NCBI GenBank assembly: GCA_022567555.1
Contig: JADFGT010000019.1
Location: forward strand, 1 to 35,991
Direction of reading: 5' to 3'
Length of the DNA stretch: 35,991 nucleotides
Source of the DNA: Armatimonadota bacterium
GTDB lineage: Bacteria > Armatimonadota > Fimbriimonadia > Fimbriimonadales > ATM1
The position numbers and the translations under genes were made by a program. Shown here one piece after another: positions 8,537 to 14,897 of the stretch; the stretch's first letter is position 1; each line of letters opens with the position of its first letter. Below the pieces are notes generated by a model. That model had not been told where the DNA came from, did no database searches, and was given only the letters and a program-made list of their open reading frames with translations.

Positions 8537-8666
8537 GCGCCGGTATCGGCCGGCCCACTTGCGCTGAAGCGCATCCGCATTGCAAACTCGGGATGACGTG
8601 GCACGGGAAAGGGATCTCTTCTATAAGTTCGTTAGGTTCAAGGTCCGGTGGCTGTTCTTCGGGCCG
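8537..8666 (+). repeat. plsC upstream/5' segment, second copy of a 130-bp direct duplication
   Basis: This is the partner of 6891-7020 in the same orientation. It covers about 43 bases upstream of the TTG start and the first 29 codons of plsC. Conservation upstream of the coding sequence (first block 9 of 10 identical, next two 8 of 10) suggests the duplicated unit included the promoter. Confidence 0.6.
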
Positions 8667-9245
8667 CTGGGCGGGCTGAGCGTCGTGCACCGGGGCCGGG
8701 TGCCGGAATCCGGGCCGGTCATCCTTGCGCCTAACCACGTAAGTTTCCTGGACCCGCCGGCGGTCGCGTGTTCTTCCAGGCGGCATCTGCGCTTCATGGC
8801 GCAGCATGATCTGTTCAAGTCGCCGATCTTCGGGTGGCTGATCCGCCGTCTGGGGTCGTTCCCGGTGCGGCGGGGAAAGGCGGACACGACAGCGATTCGC
8901 ACCGCGCTGCGCGTTCTGCAGAACGGCGAGGCGCTGCTGGTCTTTCCGGAGGGCGGACGCGGCGACGGGCGGACTCTGCAGTCGGCGAACAAGGGTGTGA
9001 CGCTGCTGGCCTTAATGAGCGGCGCTGCCGTGGTTCCGGTGGGGATCTGCAACACGGACCGCATGATGCCCAAGGGGGCGAAGTTTCCGCGCCGAAGCCG
9101 CGTCACGGTCGTTTTCGGCGAGCCGTTCACATACGCGGAGGTCGAGAGCCGACTCGGACGGAAGGAGGCGAAGCGCAAGTTTGGAGAGATTCTGATGGGG
9201 AAGATTGCTGCGCTGATGCATGAGGGGGGGTGGAAAGAGCGATAG
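8580..9245 (+). CDS. plsC: 1-acyl-sn-glycerol-3-phosphate acyltransferase (PlsC family)
   Basis: PlsC transfers a second acyl chain to lysophosphatidic acid at the membrane, giving phosphatidic acid for phospholipid synthesis. This 221-residue protein has all four family motifs: NHVSFLD with the catalytic H53 and D58, FPVRRG near residue 95, FPEGGRG at 122-128 for phosphate binding, and VVPVGI near 151. Length is normal. The start is uncertain: TTG at 8580, or GTG at 8598 (giving MARERDLFYKF), neither with a strong ribosome-binding site. The stop codon is the first part of a heptanucleotide array. Conserved sequence begins upstream of both starts in a duplicated copy at 6891. Confidence 0.88.
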   Translation: MQTRDDVARERDLFYKFVRFKVRWLFFGPLGGLSVVHRGRVPESGPVILAPNHVSFLDPPAVACSSRRHLRFMAQHDLFKSPIFGWLIRRLGSFPVRRGKADTTAIRTALRVLQNGEALLVFPEGGRGDGRTLQSANKGVTLLALMSGAAVVPVGICNTDRMMPKGAKFPRRSRVTVVFGEPFTYAEVESRLGRKEAKRKFGEILMGKIAALMHEGGWKER

Positions 9246-9359
9246 ACGATAGACGGCAGACGACAGACGACAGACGACAGACGACAGGCGACAGGCGACA
9301 GACGACAGACGACAGACGACAGGCGACAGGCGACAGACTACAGGCGATAGACGATTGAC
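9241..9359. repeat. Heptanucleotide tandem array, 17 units (consensus GACAGAC)
   Basis: Seventeen consecutive 7-base units run without interruption: GATAGAC twice, GGCAGAC, then GACAGAC and GACAGGC variants, ending TACAGGC, GATAGAC, GATTGAC. The array starts two bases before the plsC stop codon, so plsC ends within it. It is too short in period and lacks spacers to be CRISPR. Related units (GATAGAC, GATTGAC) recur inside the helicase gene at 15561-15637. Confidence 0.95.
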
Positions 9360-9418
9360 CGGAGGAAGGGAAAATGGCATTCTCGGCACGGACCCGCGAA
9401 CCCCTGCCGACGCGTGAA

Positions 9419-10036
9419 TCAGAACTTCCGCCTAAACTGAACGCCGATAAGCGGACCGCGCTCCCTAACGAGAACTCGGAGTGCGATGCCATTAACCGGC
9501 TCGAACTCGAGGCCTGCGATGAGTTCACGCGAATCGTGCTCGCCGATAAATGTTACGCCCTGAAACATGGGCAACTCCAGAGCCACAAAAGCGCCCCGAA
9601 AGCGGCCTGTTCCATAACCGATTGTGATGTTCGCGCTCTCGGTCGTCGCCCAGTTTGAGAAGATGCCGGTCTGCCACGTAATGGCGGTGAACAGCGAGAA
9701 CCCCGCTCCGGTCTCGCCGAGAAGGTCCAGAACGCCGACGCTCACTCCGGGCAGGACGTCGGGAAACGGTTGGGTGATGCTGTACTGCACGTTCAGGGAC
9801 GCGGCGGCTCCGGAGCCGGGGAGGTCCTCCCATACGCCCTGGACCTCCAGGAAGGGCATGACCGCCGCCTGCACATAAACGAGCGTCTGGGCCGGCGTGC
9901 GGGTCTCGCGCAGGAACTCCACGCGAATCTCGCCCGGCTGGAGAGTGTAGCCGGTCGGCAGAAAGACCACGCGGTCCGCGTGGGCCGTAGTGACGGTAGC
10001 GACGAGGAGGCAGGCGGCCAGAACGCGGGGGTTCAC
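9419..10036 (-). CDS. Secreted, probable outer-membrane beta-barrel protein
   Basis: I do not recognise a named family. This 205-residue protein has a signal peptide (MNPRVLAACLLVATVTTAHA, cleavage after AHA) and then a chain of alternating hydrophobic and polar residues typical of amphipathic beta strands (SLNVQYSITQPF, VSVGVLDLLGETGAGFSLF, ANITIGYGTGRFRGAFVALE). It ends in Phe (GVQFRRKF), the usual terminal residue of outer-membrane barrels. The start is GTG at 10034-10036. No Shine-Dalgarno sequence precedes it, but TATCCT lies seven bases upstream, so the mRNA may be leaderless. It is divergent from the propeller gene at 10109. Confidence 0.65.
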   Translation of the reverse strand: MNPRVLAACLLVATVTTAHADRVVFLPTGYTLQPGEIRVEFLRETRTPAQTLVYVQAAVMPFLEVQGVWEDLPGSGAAASLNVQYSITQPFPDVLPGVSVGVLDLLGETGAGFSLFTAITWQTGIFSNWATTESANITIGYGTGRFRGAFVALELPMFQGVTFIGEHDSRELIAGLEFEPVNGIALRVLVRERGPLIGVQFRRKF

Positions 10037-10043
10037 GACGCTA

Positions 10044-10049
10044 AGGATA
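10044..10049 (-). promoter_or_regulatory. -10 element of a probable leaderless promoter
   Basis: On the minus strand TATCCT is followed by seven bases and the GTG start at 10036. No ribosome-binding site is present in this short space. Confidence 0.35.
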
Positions 10050-10062
10050 GCCGATGATGTGA

Positions 10063-10068
10063 TATACT
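10063..10068 (+). promoter_or_regulatory. -10-like element upstream of the propeller gene
   Basis: TATACT lies 40 bases before the ATG at 10109. The same hexamer occurs near the starts at 1312 and 13145. I see no convincing -35 at 17 bases. Unlike the leaderless cases, this gene has a strong AAGGAGG at 10093-10099. Confidence 0.3.
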
Positions 10069-10108
10069 CGAGTGGAATCTGATTGGCGCGGATAAGGAGG
10101 GATAGGCC

Positions 10109-11746
10109 ATGAAGTTCGTTTGGTGTTTACTCTCGGTAGCGGTGGTCGGTTCTGCGGCCGCCCAGCTCCAGGACGCCCCGTGGCCGATGGAGAAGCAGGA
10201 CAGGTGGGGAACCGGCCGCGCGCTCACGGGCCCTGACCCATCAACATACACGACGCCCTGGCTTTACAGAAACCTAAGTGTCGGCTGGGTGGTCGCTCAC
10301 GGGCCCGCTCTCGGTCGAAATGGAATCGGCTTCTACGGTTCCTGGAACAATGAGCTTCTCAATAAGTTTGACTTCAATACCGGCGCGATGCTCGGCTCGT
10401 TCGATGCGCTCAACTGGACGCAGGCGACGCCGGCGATCGGCGCGGACGGAACCGTATACATGACTACGGTGGCGCCCTTCAACCAAAGCCCGACTGCCAG
10501 GTTGTTTGCCGTTGACCCTTCGACGATGGATTGGATCTGGCACTTTCCCACATTCACACGCAAGCAGAACGATTGGGACGCTGCCTCCGCTACTATCGGG
10601 CCGGATGGCGATATCGTTGTTCCGTCGTCAATAGGCAAGGCGTGGAGGTTGGATGGCGAAACGGGCTCGGTCGTGTGGGAGAAAACAGGTCTGGGCTCGG
10701 CGTACTTCACCATTGTGTTTAGCCGCGACGACACGAAGGTATTCGTATCAAACGGCACGAGGATGACTGCGCTTTTGTATGTTGACGGCACCGAGGCGTG
10801 GAGTCTCGATTTCGGCAGCAAGGCCGGAGCGCCCGCCGTGGCACCGAACGGCACCCTTGTATTTGGCACGGACTCCGGAACGATTTACGGGTTGCATCCG
10901 GACACCGGCGCTGTATTGTGGACGTTTGCCGCGCTCTCGAACGTGCGCGCTGCGCCTTCTTTTGCGGGTGATATAGCCTATGTGGGAAGTTATGACCATA
11001 GGTTGTATGCGATTGACGTCACGGACGGCAGCCGTCAGTGGTCGTTCACGACAATCCATGAACTGCGGAACTCTCCGACGGTCGGGCACGACGGTCGGAT
11101 CTACCTCGGAACTCGAACAGGCCACTTGTATTGTGTTGGCCCCGATGGCACTGAAATCTGGCACGTGAACGCTGGGAGCGAGACTCGTGGACAGATCACG
11201 GTGGGCCCAGACGCAACTCTGTATGTCGGCGGTCCGGCGCCCGGTGGCCTTGCGATCATTCGGCAGCAGGAAGCCGTGGGCCCTGCAGAGAGCTTCTCGA
11301 TTCTGCGCGGATTGCGCCTGTCGGGCGGCCTGGCGGAACTGTTGGACAGCGACGACTCGCGTCTGGTTGTGCAGACGGCGGTGTTCGCTCCGAGCATTGA
11401 ACCGCCCGTGCAGATAGAGGTTGTAAGCACCTCGCCGGCGGATACATTGACAGAGCTGCGTTTCCGGTTTGAAGGGATGGCGAGCAGGAATCTCATCGAG
11501 CGCCGAATCTCGCTGTACAACTACGTCACACAAAGTTACGAGGAGTTGCACGTTGCCTTCGCGGCGACGTCGGACGAGGTTGTCGAAATAGCAGTCACAA
11601 CCAATGCGTCACGCTTCGTTGAGCCGGGAACCTATCAGATGAAGGCGCTGATGACGTGGAAGGCCGCGGCGGTTAGCTTCTTCACCGGCTGGAACGTCGG
11701 CATTGACCAGACGATTTGGCACGTCGTTCCGGCCTGGATACCGTAG
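10109..11746 (+). CDS. Secreted PQQ-like beta-propeller protein with the shared C-terminal domain
   Basis: This 545-residue protein starts with a signal peptide (MKFVWCLLSVAVVGSAAAQ). Residues about 30-385 contain PQQ/pyrrolo-quinoline-like propeller repeats, visible as DGTVYMTT, DGDIVVPS, DTGAVLWTF, DHRLYAIDVTDGSRQWSF, DGRIYLGTRTGHLYCV and DATLYVGG. These blades normally form a binding or scaffold disk; many lack PQQ, and I see no dehydrogenase residues. Residues 395-545 (from SFSILRGLRLSGGLAELLDS) are the domain shared with the proteins at 1-159, 12285-13145 and, more distantly, 33711-35991. The start has an AAGGAGG nine bases upstream. Function is unknown; an extracellular or surface role is inferred. 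Confidence 0.82.
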   Translation: MKFVWCLLSVAVVGSAAAQLQDAPWPMEKQDRWGTGRALTGPDPSTYTTPWLYRNLSVGWVVAHGPALGRNGIGFYGSWNNELLNKFDFNTGAMLGSFDALNWTQATPAIGADGTVYMTTVAPFNQSPTARLFAVDPSTMDWIWHFPTFTRKQNDWDAASATIGPDGDIVVPSSIGKAWRLDGETGSVVWEKTGLGSAYFTIVFSRDDTKVFVSNGTRMTALLYVDGTEAWSLDFGSKAGAPAVAPNGTLVFGTDSGTIYGLHPDTGAVLWTFAALSNVRAAPSFAGDIAYVGSYDHRLYAIDVTDGSRQWSFTTIHELRNSPTVGHDGRIYLGTRTGHLYCVGPDGTEIWHVNAGSETRGQITVGPDATLYVGGPAPGGLAIIRQQEAVGPAESFSILRGLRLSGGLAELLDSDDSRLVVQTAVFAPSIEPPVQIEVVSTSPADTLTELRFRFEGMASRNLIERRISLYNYVTQSYEELHVAFAATSDEVVEIAVTTNASRFVEPGTYQMKALMTWKAAAVSFFTGWNVGIDQTIWHVVPAWIP

Positions 11747-11942
11747 GGGCCGCGAAGCGCGCAACTAAAACGCCGGACACGCGAATCCCGCGTACGGTCA
11801 TTTGCTTTGTACGGACCTGTCCATGAGCGCAAGAGCGGGTTGGCTGTAACCGGGACTTCACTAAAATTGCAGGTGAGCAATCCCACACTAACATGGGGGA
11901 ACATTTCGCCCATGCCGGCTCCCTGGCGGACGTCTGTTCGAT

Positions 11943-12250
11943 TCAGGGCAGTCGAATGAGGAGCACCAGGCGGCGCATGTTCAATCGGGTGCCGATCTTG
12001 CCTCGGTACATCGGGTTCCGGGCGTCAATGTTGTCCCCGCTCTCGTCCACGGCGTCTCTTATGATCGCAGGGTCCAGCGCGCCGGGCGTTGATAGGAGCG
12101 CCGTCGCTATGGCCCCCGTCACCATCGGCGCAGCGAAGGAAGTGCCGGACCAGACCCCGAACGTGCCGTCCCACCAATAACTCTTGATGCCGGTCGCGCC
12201 GCTTGGCCCGGGGGGTGCACATCGGCTCCCCGGGCCAAGACTGTATTGCG
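11943..12250 (-). pseudogene. Remnant of a subtilisin-like (S8) serine protease, C-terminal part
   Basis: On the minus strand, frame reading gives SGTSFAAPMVTGAIATAL, the catalytic-serine motif of S8 proteases (GTSFAAP at 12127-12147), and then a normal C-terminal helix region ending in TGA at 11943-11945. Upstream, GADVHPPG (the usual position of the VDVxAPG loop) is in a different frame from PSGATGIKSYWW, so one frameshift near a C6 run lies between them. No catalytic Asp or His region is present before the neighbouring gene's stop at 12285. The gene has thus lost its 5' half and is not functional. Confidence 0.65.
12202..12239. repeat. Perfect 12-bp inverted repeat at the frameshift of the protease remnant
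   Basis: CTTGGCCCGGGG at 12202-12213 is perfectly complementary to CCCCGGGCCAAG at 12228-12239, with a 14-base loop. The arms flank the place where the protease reading frame shifts. Confidence 0.8.
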
Positions 12251-12284
12251 GCGGGCTGTGCGCATGAAGTCCGCGCTGGAACTC

Positions 12285-13145
12285 TTAGGGCGAAATCCTC
12301 CAGATTGTCTGGTCAGTTCCGACGTTCCAGCCTGTGAAGAAGCTGAATGCCGCGGCCTTCCATGTCATCAGCGACTTTACTTGTCCTGTGCCCGGCTCGA
12401 CGAACCGGGAAGCGTTAGAGGTAACGACGATCTCCACAACCTCGTCCGAAGTCGCCGCAAATGCGACGTGCAACTCCTCGTAGCTTTGTGTTACGTAGTT
12501 GTACAGCGAGATTCGCCGCTCGATCAGATTCCTGCTCGCCATCCCTTCGAACCGGAACCTCAGCTCGCCCGGGGTCTCTGTCGGCGACGTGCCCACGACC
12601 TCTATCTGCACGGGCGGTTCAATGCTCGGAGCGAACACCGCCGTGCGCACAACCAGGCGCGAGTCGTCGCTGTCGAACAAGTCCGGCAGCCCGCCGGAGA
12701 TCAGCAGACCGCGGATGATCGTGAAGCTGCTGGGGAGTGAAGGGGGGGGGGACACGATCGAGAGGTCGCTGTTGCTGATGTCGTAATAGTCCAGCCCTGA
12801 ATTATCCATCCGGACTCGAACCCTCACTTGATCCGAGACGGCGTTGGGCACGGTCCAGTCGTACGTGTGAATAGATCCAGCAGAGCCGCTCCCCGGCGGC
12901 AGGTCCATAGCGATCTCAATCCATGGGCCTCCGGCGCCGGTTGTGGAATACCAGAGGTCCCAGTTCAATAGATTATGCGCGATGTTAATCTGCCAGCGGA
13001 CCGTGAACGTGGAGCCCACTTCCAGCACTTCGCCCCCGTTCGGGGCCAGCAGAGTTACGTGCGCCCAGGCGGGGAACACCGTTGCCCACATCCCGACAAG
13101 AAGCGCAATGGGTTTCACGACTCCTATACCAAGGGTTCCGTTCAT
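12285..13145 (-). CDS. Secreted KNH/Ig-like protein with the shared C-terminal domain
   Basis: This 286-residue protein has a signal peptide (MNGTLGIGVVKPIALLVGMW, cleavage near AWA) and residues about 32-125 matching the Ser/Thr-rich Kre9/KNH-like extracellular domain (LLAPNGGEVLEVGSTFTVRW, WYSTTGAGGPWIEIA, YDWTVPNAVSDQVRVRVRM). A proline-rich linker (SPPPSLP) is encoded over a run of ten C bases. The shared domain then runs from residue 140 (SFTIIRGLLISGGLPDLFDS) to the end. Its last 144 bases before the final codons are about 95% identical to 1-144. ATG at 13145 has GAGGTG eight bases upstream; an ATG at 13151 (ATGCAAATG) is also possible but is too close to that site. Confidence 0.82.
   Translation of the reverse strand: MNGTLGIGVVKPIALLVGMWATVFPAWAHVTLLAPNGGEVLEVGSTFTVRWQINIAHNLLNWDLWYSTTGAGGPWIEIAMDLPPGSGSAGSIHTYDWTVPNAVSDQVRVRVRMDNSGLDYYDISNSDLSIVSPPPSLPSSFTIIRGLLISGGLPDLFDSDDSRLVVRTAVFAPSIEPPVQIEVVGTSPTETPGELRFRFEGMASRNLIERRISLYNYVTQSYEELHVAFAATSDEVVEIVVTSNASRFVEPGTGQVKSLMTWKAAAFSFFTGWNVGTDQTIWRISP
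12300..12443 (-). repeat. Near-identical copy of bases 1-144, inverted
   Basis: Codon-by-codon hand alignment of the complement of this stretch with 1-144 shows 137 of 144 identical bases. Identity ends at the same codon (TGG before the divergent last five codons). The two copies face each other across 12.1 kb. Confidence 0.9.
12742..12751. repeat. G10/C10 homopolymer in the linker of the KNH-domain gene
   Basis: Ten consecutive G bases on the plus strand (C10 in the coding strand) encode the SPPPS linker between the KNH domain and the shared C-terminal domain. A one-base slip would truncate or replace the whole C-terminal domain. Confidence 0.95.
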
Positions 13146-13487
13146 TTGCATCTCACCTCTCTGAGTCTCGATTCAAGAGCGCCCGGTCCCGGGCACATTC
13201 CTTAGCCAGTATACATATTTTTGCGCGGCCCGGGCCAGAATCGGCCCCAGGTGTCGCCCGTCGAGCGAGGTCCGAACGGGGGACGGGGCTTCCGCTCGGT
13301 CCCAGGCCGGATCTCAGGCCGCGTGCCCGCCGGAAGCGCGCGGTTGACGGCCCTGGCGCAACCCTGTACGTATGTGGCTTGAACAGGTCGCTCGAAGAGG
13401 GAGTTGCGCGGTTGGAGAGGGCGGGCCGGCGGCAGGCAGGAGCACTCCCGAAGAGCGCCGCCATACGCCCTCACAGACAGACGCGAT
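13146..13487. other. Intergenic region with a possible promoter for the minus-strand KNH gene
   Basis: No gene is supported here. On the minus strand TATACT at 13208-13213 could be a -10 element for the gene starting at 13145, giving a leader of about 55 bases with a ribosome-binding site; no -35 is evident. A short GC palindrome (GCCCGGTCCCGGGC) lies near 13180-13195. Confidence 0.35.
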
Positions 13488-13658
13488 ATGCGAGCCTATG
13501 AACCGACCCTCGGATGTCTTAGCGACCCGGATGAGTATGCGCGCTTCGGCGCGGTCCGAAGCATCGCGGTGTCGGGCGGTCGCCTCGCAGTGCCGCACCT
13601 TTCCCCGGCTTCCGCGCGCTTGGCTAACAGAGCCCCGGCGGCCCGCTGGGTAGAGTGA
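13488..13658 (+). pseudogene. Short HEAT-repeat-like fragment
   Basis: A 56-codon frame starting at ATG 13488 begins MRAYEPTLGCLSDPDEYARF and continues GAVRSIAVSGGRLAVPHL, which fits one HEAT/PBS-lyase repeat (LxDPDxxxRxxAVRxLAxxGxxxAVPxL). The rest is low-complexity and it stops 18 bases before the MFS gene. It is probably the 5' scrap of a decayed HEAT-repeat gene, or a very small gene. Support is weak. Confidence 0.3.
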
Positions 13659-13676
13659 GGGCCCTCAGGTCTCACC

Positions 13677-14897
13677 ATGCGCCGCCGTTTCTCAGCATTA
13701 AGAACCCAGCAGGCCATTATTTTTTTGACCGTCTTTGGGGACATGCTGGGGTTCGGGCTAATCATCCCCGACGTTCAGGTGAGGCTGAAAGATTATGGGG
13801 CCGAGGGGCTTCTTCTCGGCGTCGTGTTGGCGGCATTCAGCCTCGCCCAGTTCGTGGGGGCGCCGATAGCAGGCCGGCTGTCGGACCGTGTGGGCCGCAA
13901 GCCGGTCCTTGTCGCCGGGGCTCTGCTGTACTCGGCTTCGTACTTGATCTACGCGTTTGCGCCGAGCGTCTCGATGATCCTGGTATCGAGGGTCGTAGGC
14001 GGCCTGGGGGCATCGAAACTGTCCGCCGCGTTTGCCTACGTCGCAGATACTTCTGCACCGTCGGAGCGGGCGAAGGCGATAGGGTTGCTCGGCGTCGCGC
14101 TGGGCATGGGTTTCATTTTCGGTCCGCCGATCGGCGGGCTGCTGGCAGACGCGGGCGGCAACCTGCTTCTGGGGCTCGTCAGCATGGCGGTGAGCGGACT
14201 GAACGCCCTGTTGATCCTTACTCTACTTGCCGAGCCGAGCCGGGAAGCGAAGGCCGACTCTCAGGCCTCAGTATTCGGATATAGGCAGCTTGTCGCGGCG
14301 CTGACGATATCGGGCCTCGGCGTGCTGCTGTTGATGTTCTTCGCCTACAGTTTTGGTTTCTCAAACCTCCAGGCCACGTTCATCCTCCTGGGAAAAGAGC
14401 ATTTCGGAATGAGCAAGTCGGGCACCGGCTTTGTGCTCGGCTATGTGGGTGTCTTGACGGCGTTCGTGCAAGGCCTTCTGGTGGGGCCGCTCTCGCGGCG
14501 ATTCGGTGAACGCGCGCTTGCGCGGTACGGAATGATGCTCGTTGCGCCCAGCCTTGCACTGCTTCCGTTCGCAACGAACACCGCTGCGGTCTACCTGATT
14601 CTTGCGCCGATGTCGATCGGCGCCGGGCTCGCGGTCCCCGCTGTGTTGGCGCTCATCAGCCGTTCGGCGCCGGGACATGTCCAGGGCGGCCTGTTCGGCA
14701 TTACGCAAGGGCTGGGCGCGCTGGCGCGCGTTTTCGGGCCGCTCGTGGGACAGACGGCATACGCGTTCAATTTCAAACTTCCTTACCTGATTGCGGGGGG
14801 GGTAGTGCTGGTGCCGTTGGCTCTTGCCTGGTTCGCAATCTCTAACCCGAAGGCTGAGCAAGAGTCCGCGGCGCCGGGACCTCCTGCATCGAACTGA
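13677..14897 (+). CDS. MFS drug/proton antiporter, DHA1 (TetA-like)
   Basis: This 406-residue protein has 12 predicted membrane segments. The N-terminal GLIIPDVQVRLKDYG stretch corresponds to the start of TetA-type DHA1 exporters, and MFS motif A (GRLSDRVGRKP, residues 66-76) is intact between TM2 and TM3. Members expel drugs or metabolites using the proton gradient in the inner membrane; the substrate cannot be read from the sequence. The ATG at 13677 is preceded only by a weak AGGT. The last 56 bases overlap the 3' end of the convergent AddA-like gene. An 8-G run occurs at 14795-14802. Confidence 0.88.
   Translation: MRRRFSALRTQQAIIFLTVFGDMLGFGLIIPDVQVRLKDYGAEGLLLGVVLAAFSLAQFVGAPIAGRLSDRVGRKPVLVAGALLYSASYLIYAFAPSVSMILVSRVVGGLGASKLSAAFAYVADTSAPSERAKAIGLLGVALGMGFIFGPPIGGLLADAGGNLLLGLVSMAVSGLNALLILTLLAEPSREAKADSQASVFGYRQLVAALTISGLGVLLLMFFAYSFGFSNLQATFILLGKEHFGMSKSGTGFVLGYVGVLTAFVQGLLVGPLSRRFGERALARYGMMLVAPSLALLPFATNTAAVYLILAPMSIGAGLAVPAVLALISRSAPGHVQGGLFGITQGLGALARVFGPLVGQTAYAFNFKLPYLIAGGVVLVPLALAWFAISNPKAEQESAAPGPPASN

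Noticed and set aside
9241-9359. CRISPR array
   Set aside because: The period is 7 bases with no spacers; it is a simple heptamer tandem repeat.
10109-11746. PQQ-dependent dehydrogenase
   Set aside because: Only propeller repeats are visible; no heme motif or catalytic Asp context, and the protein ends in the shared domain.
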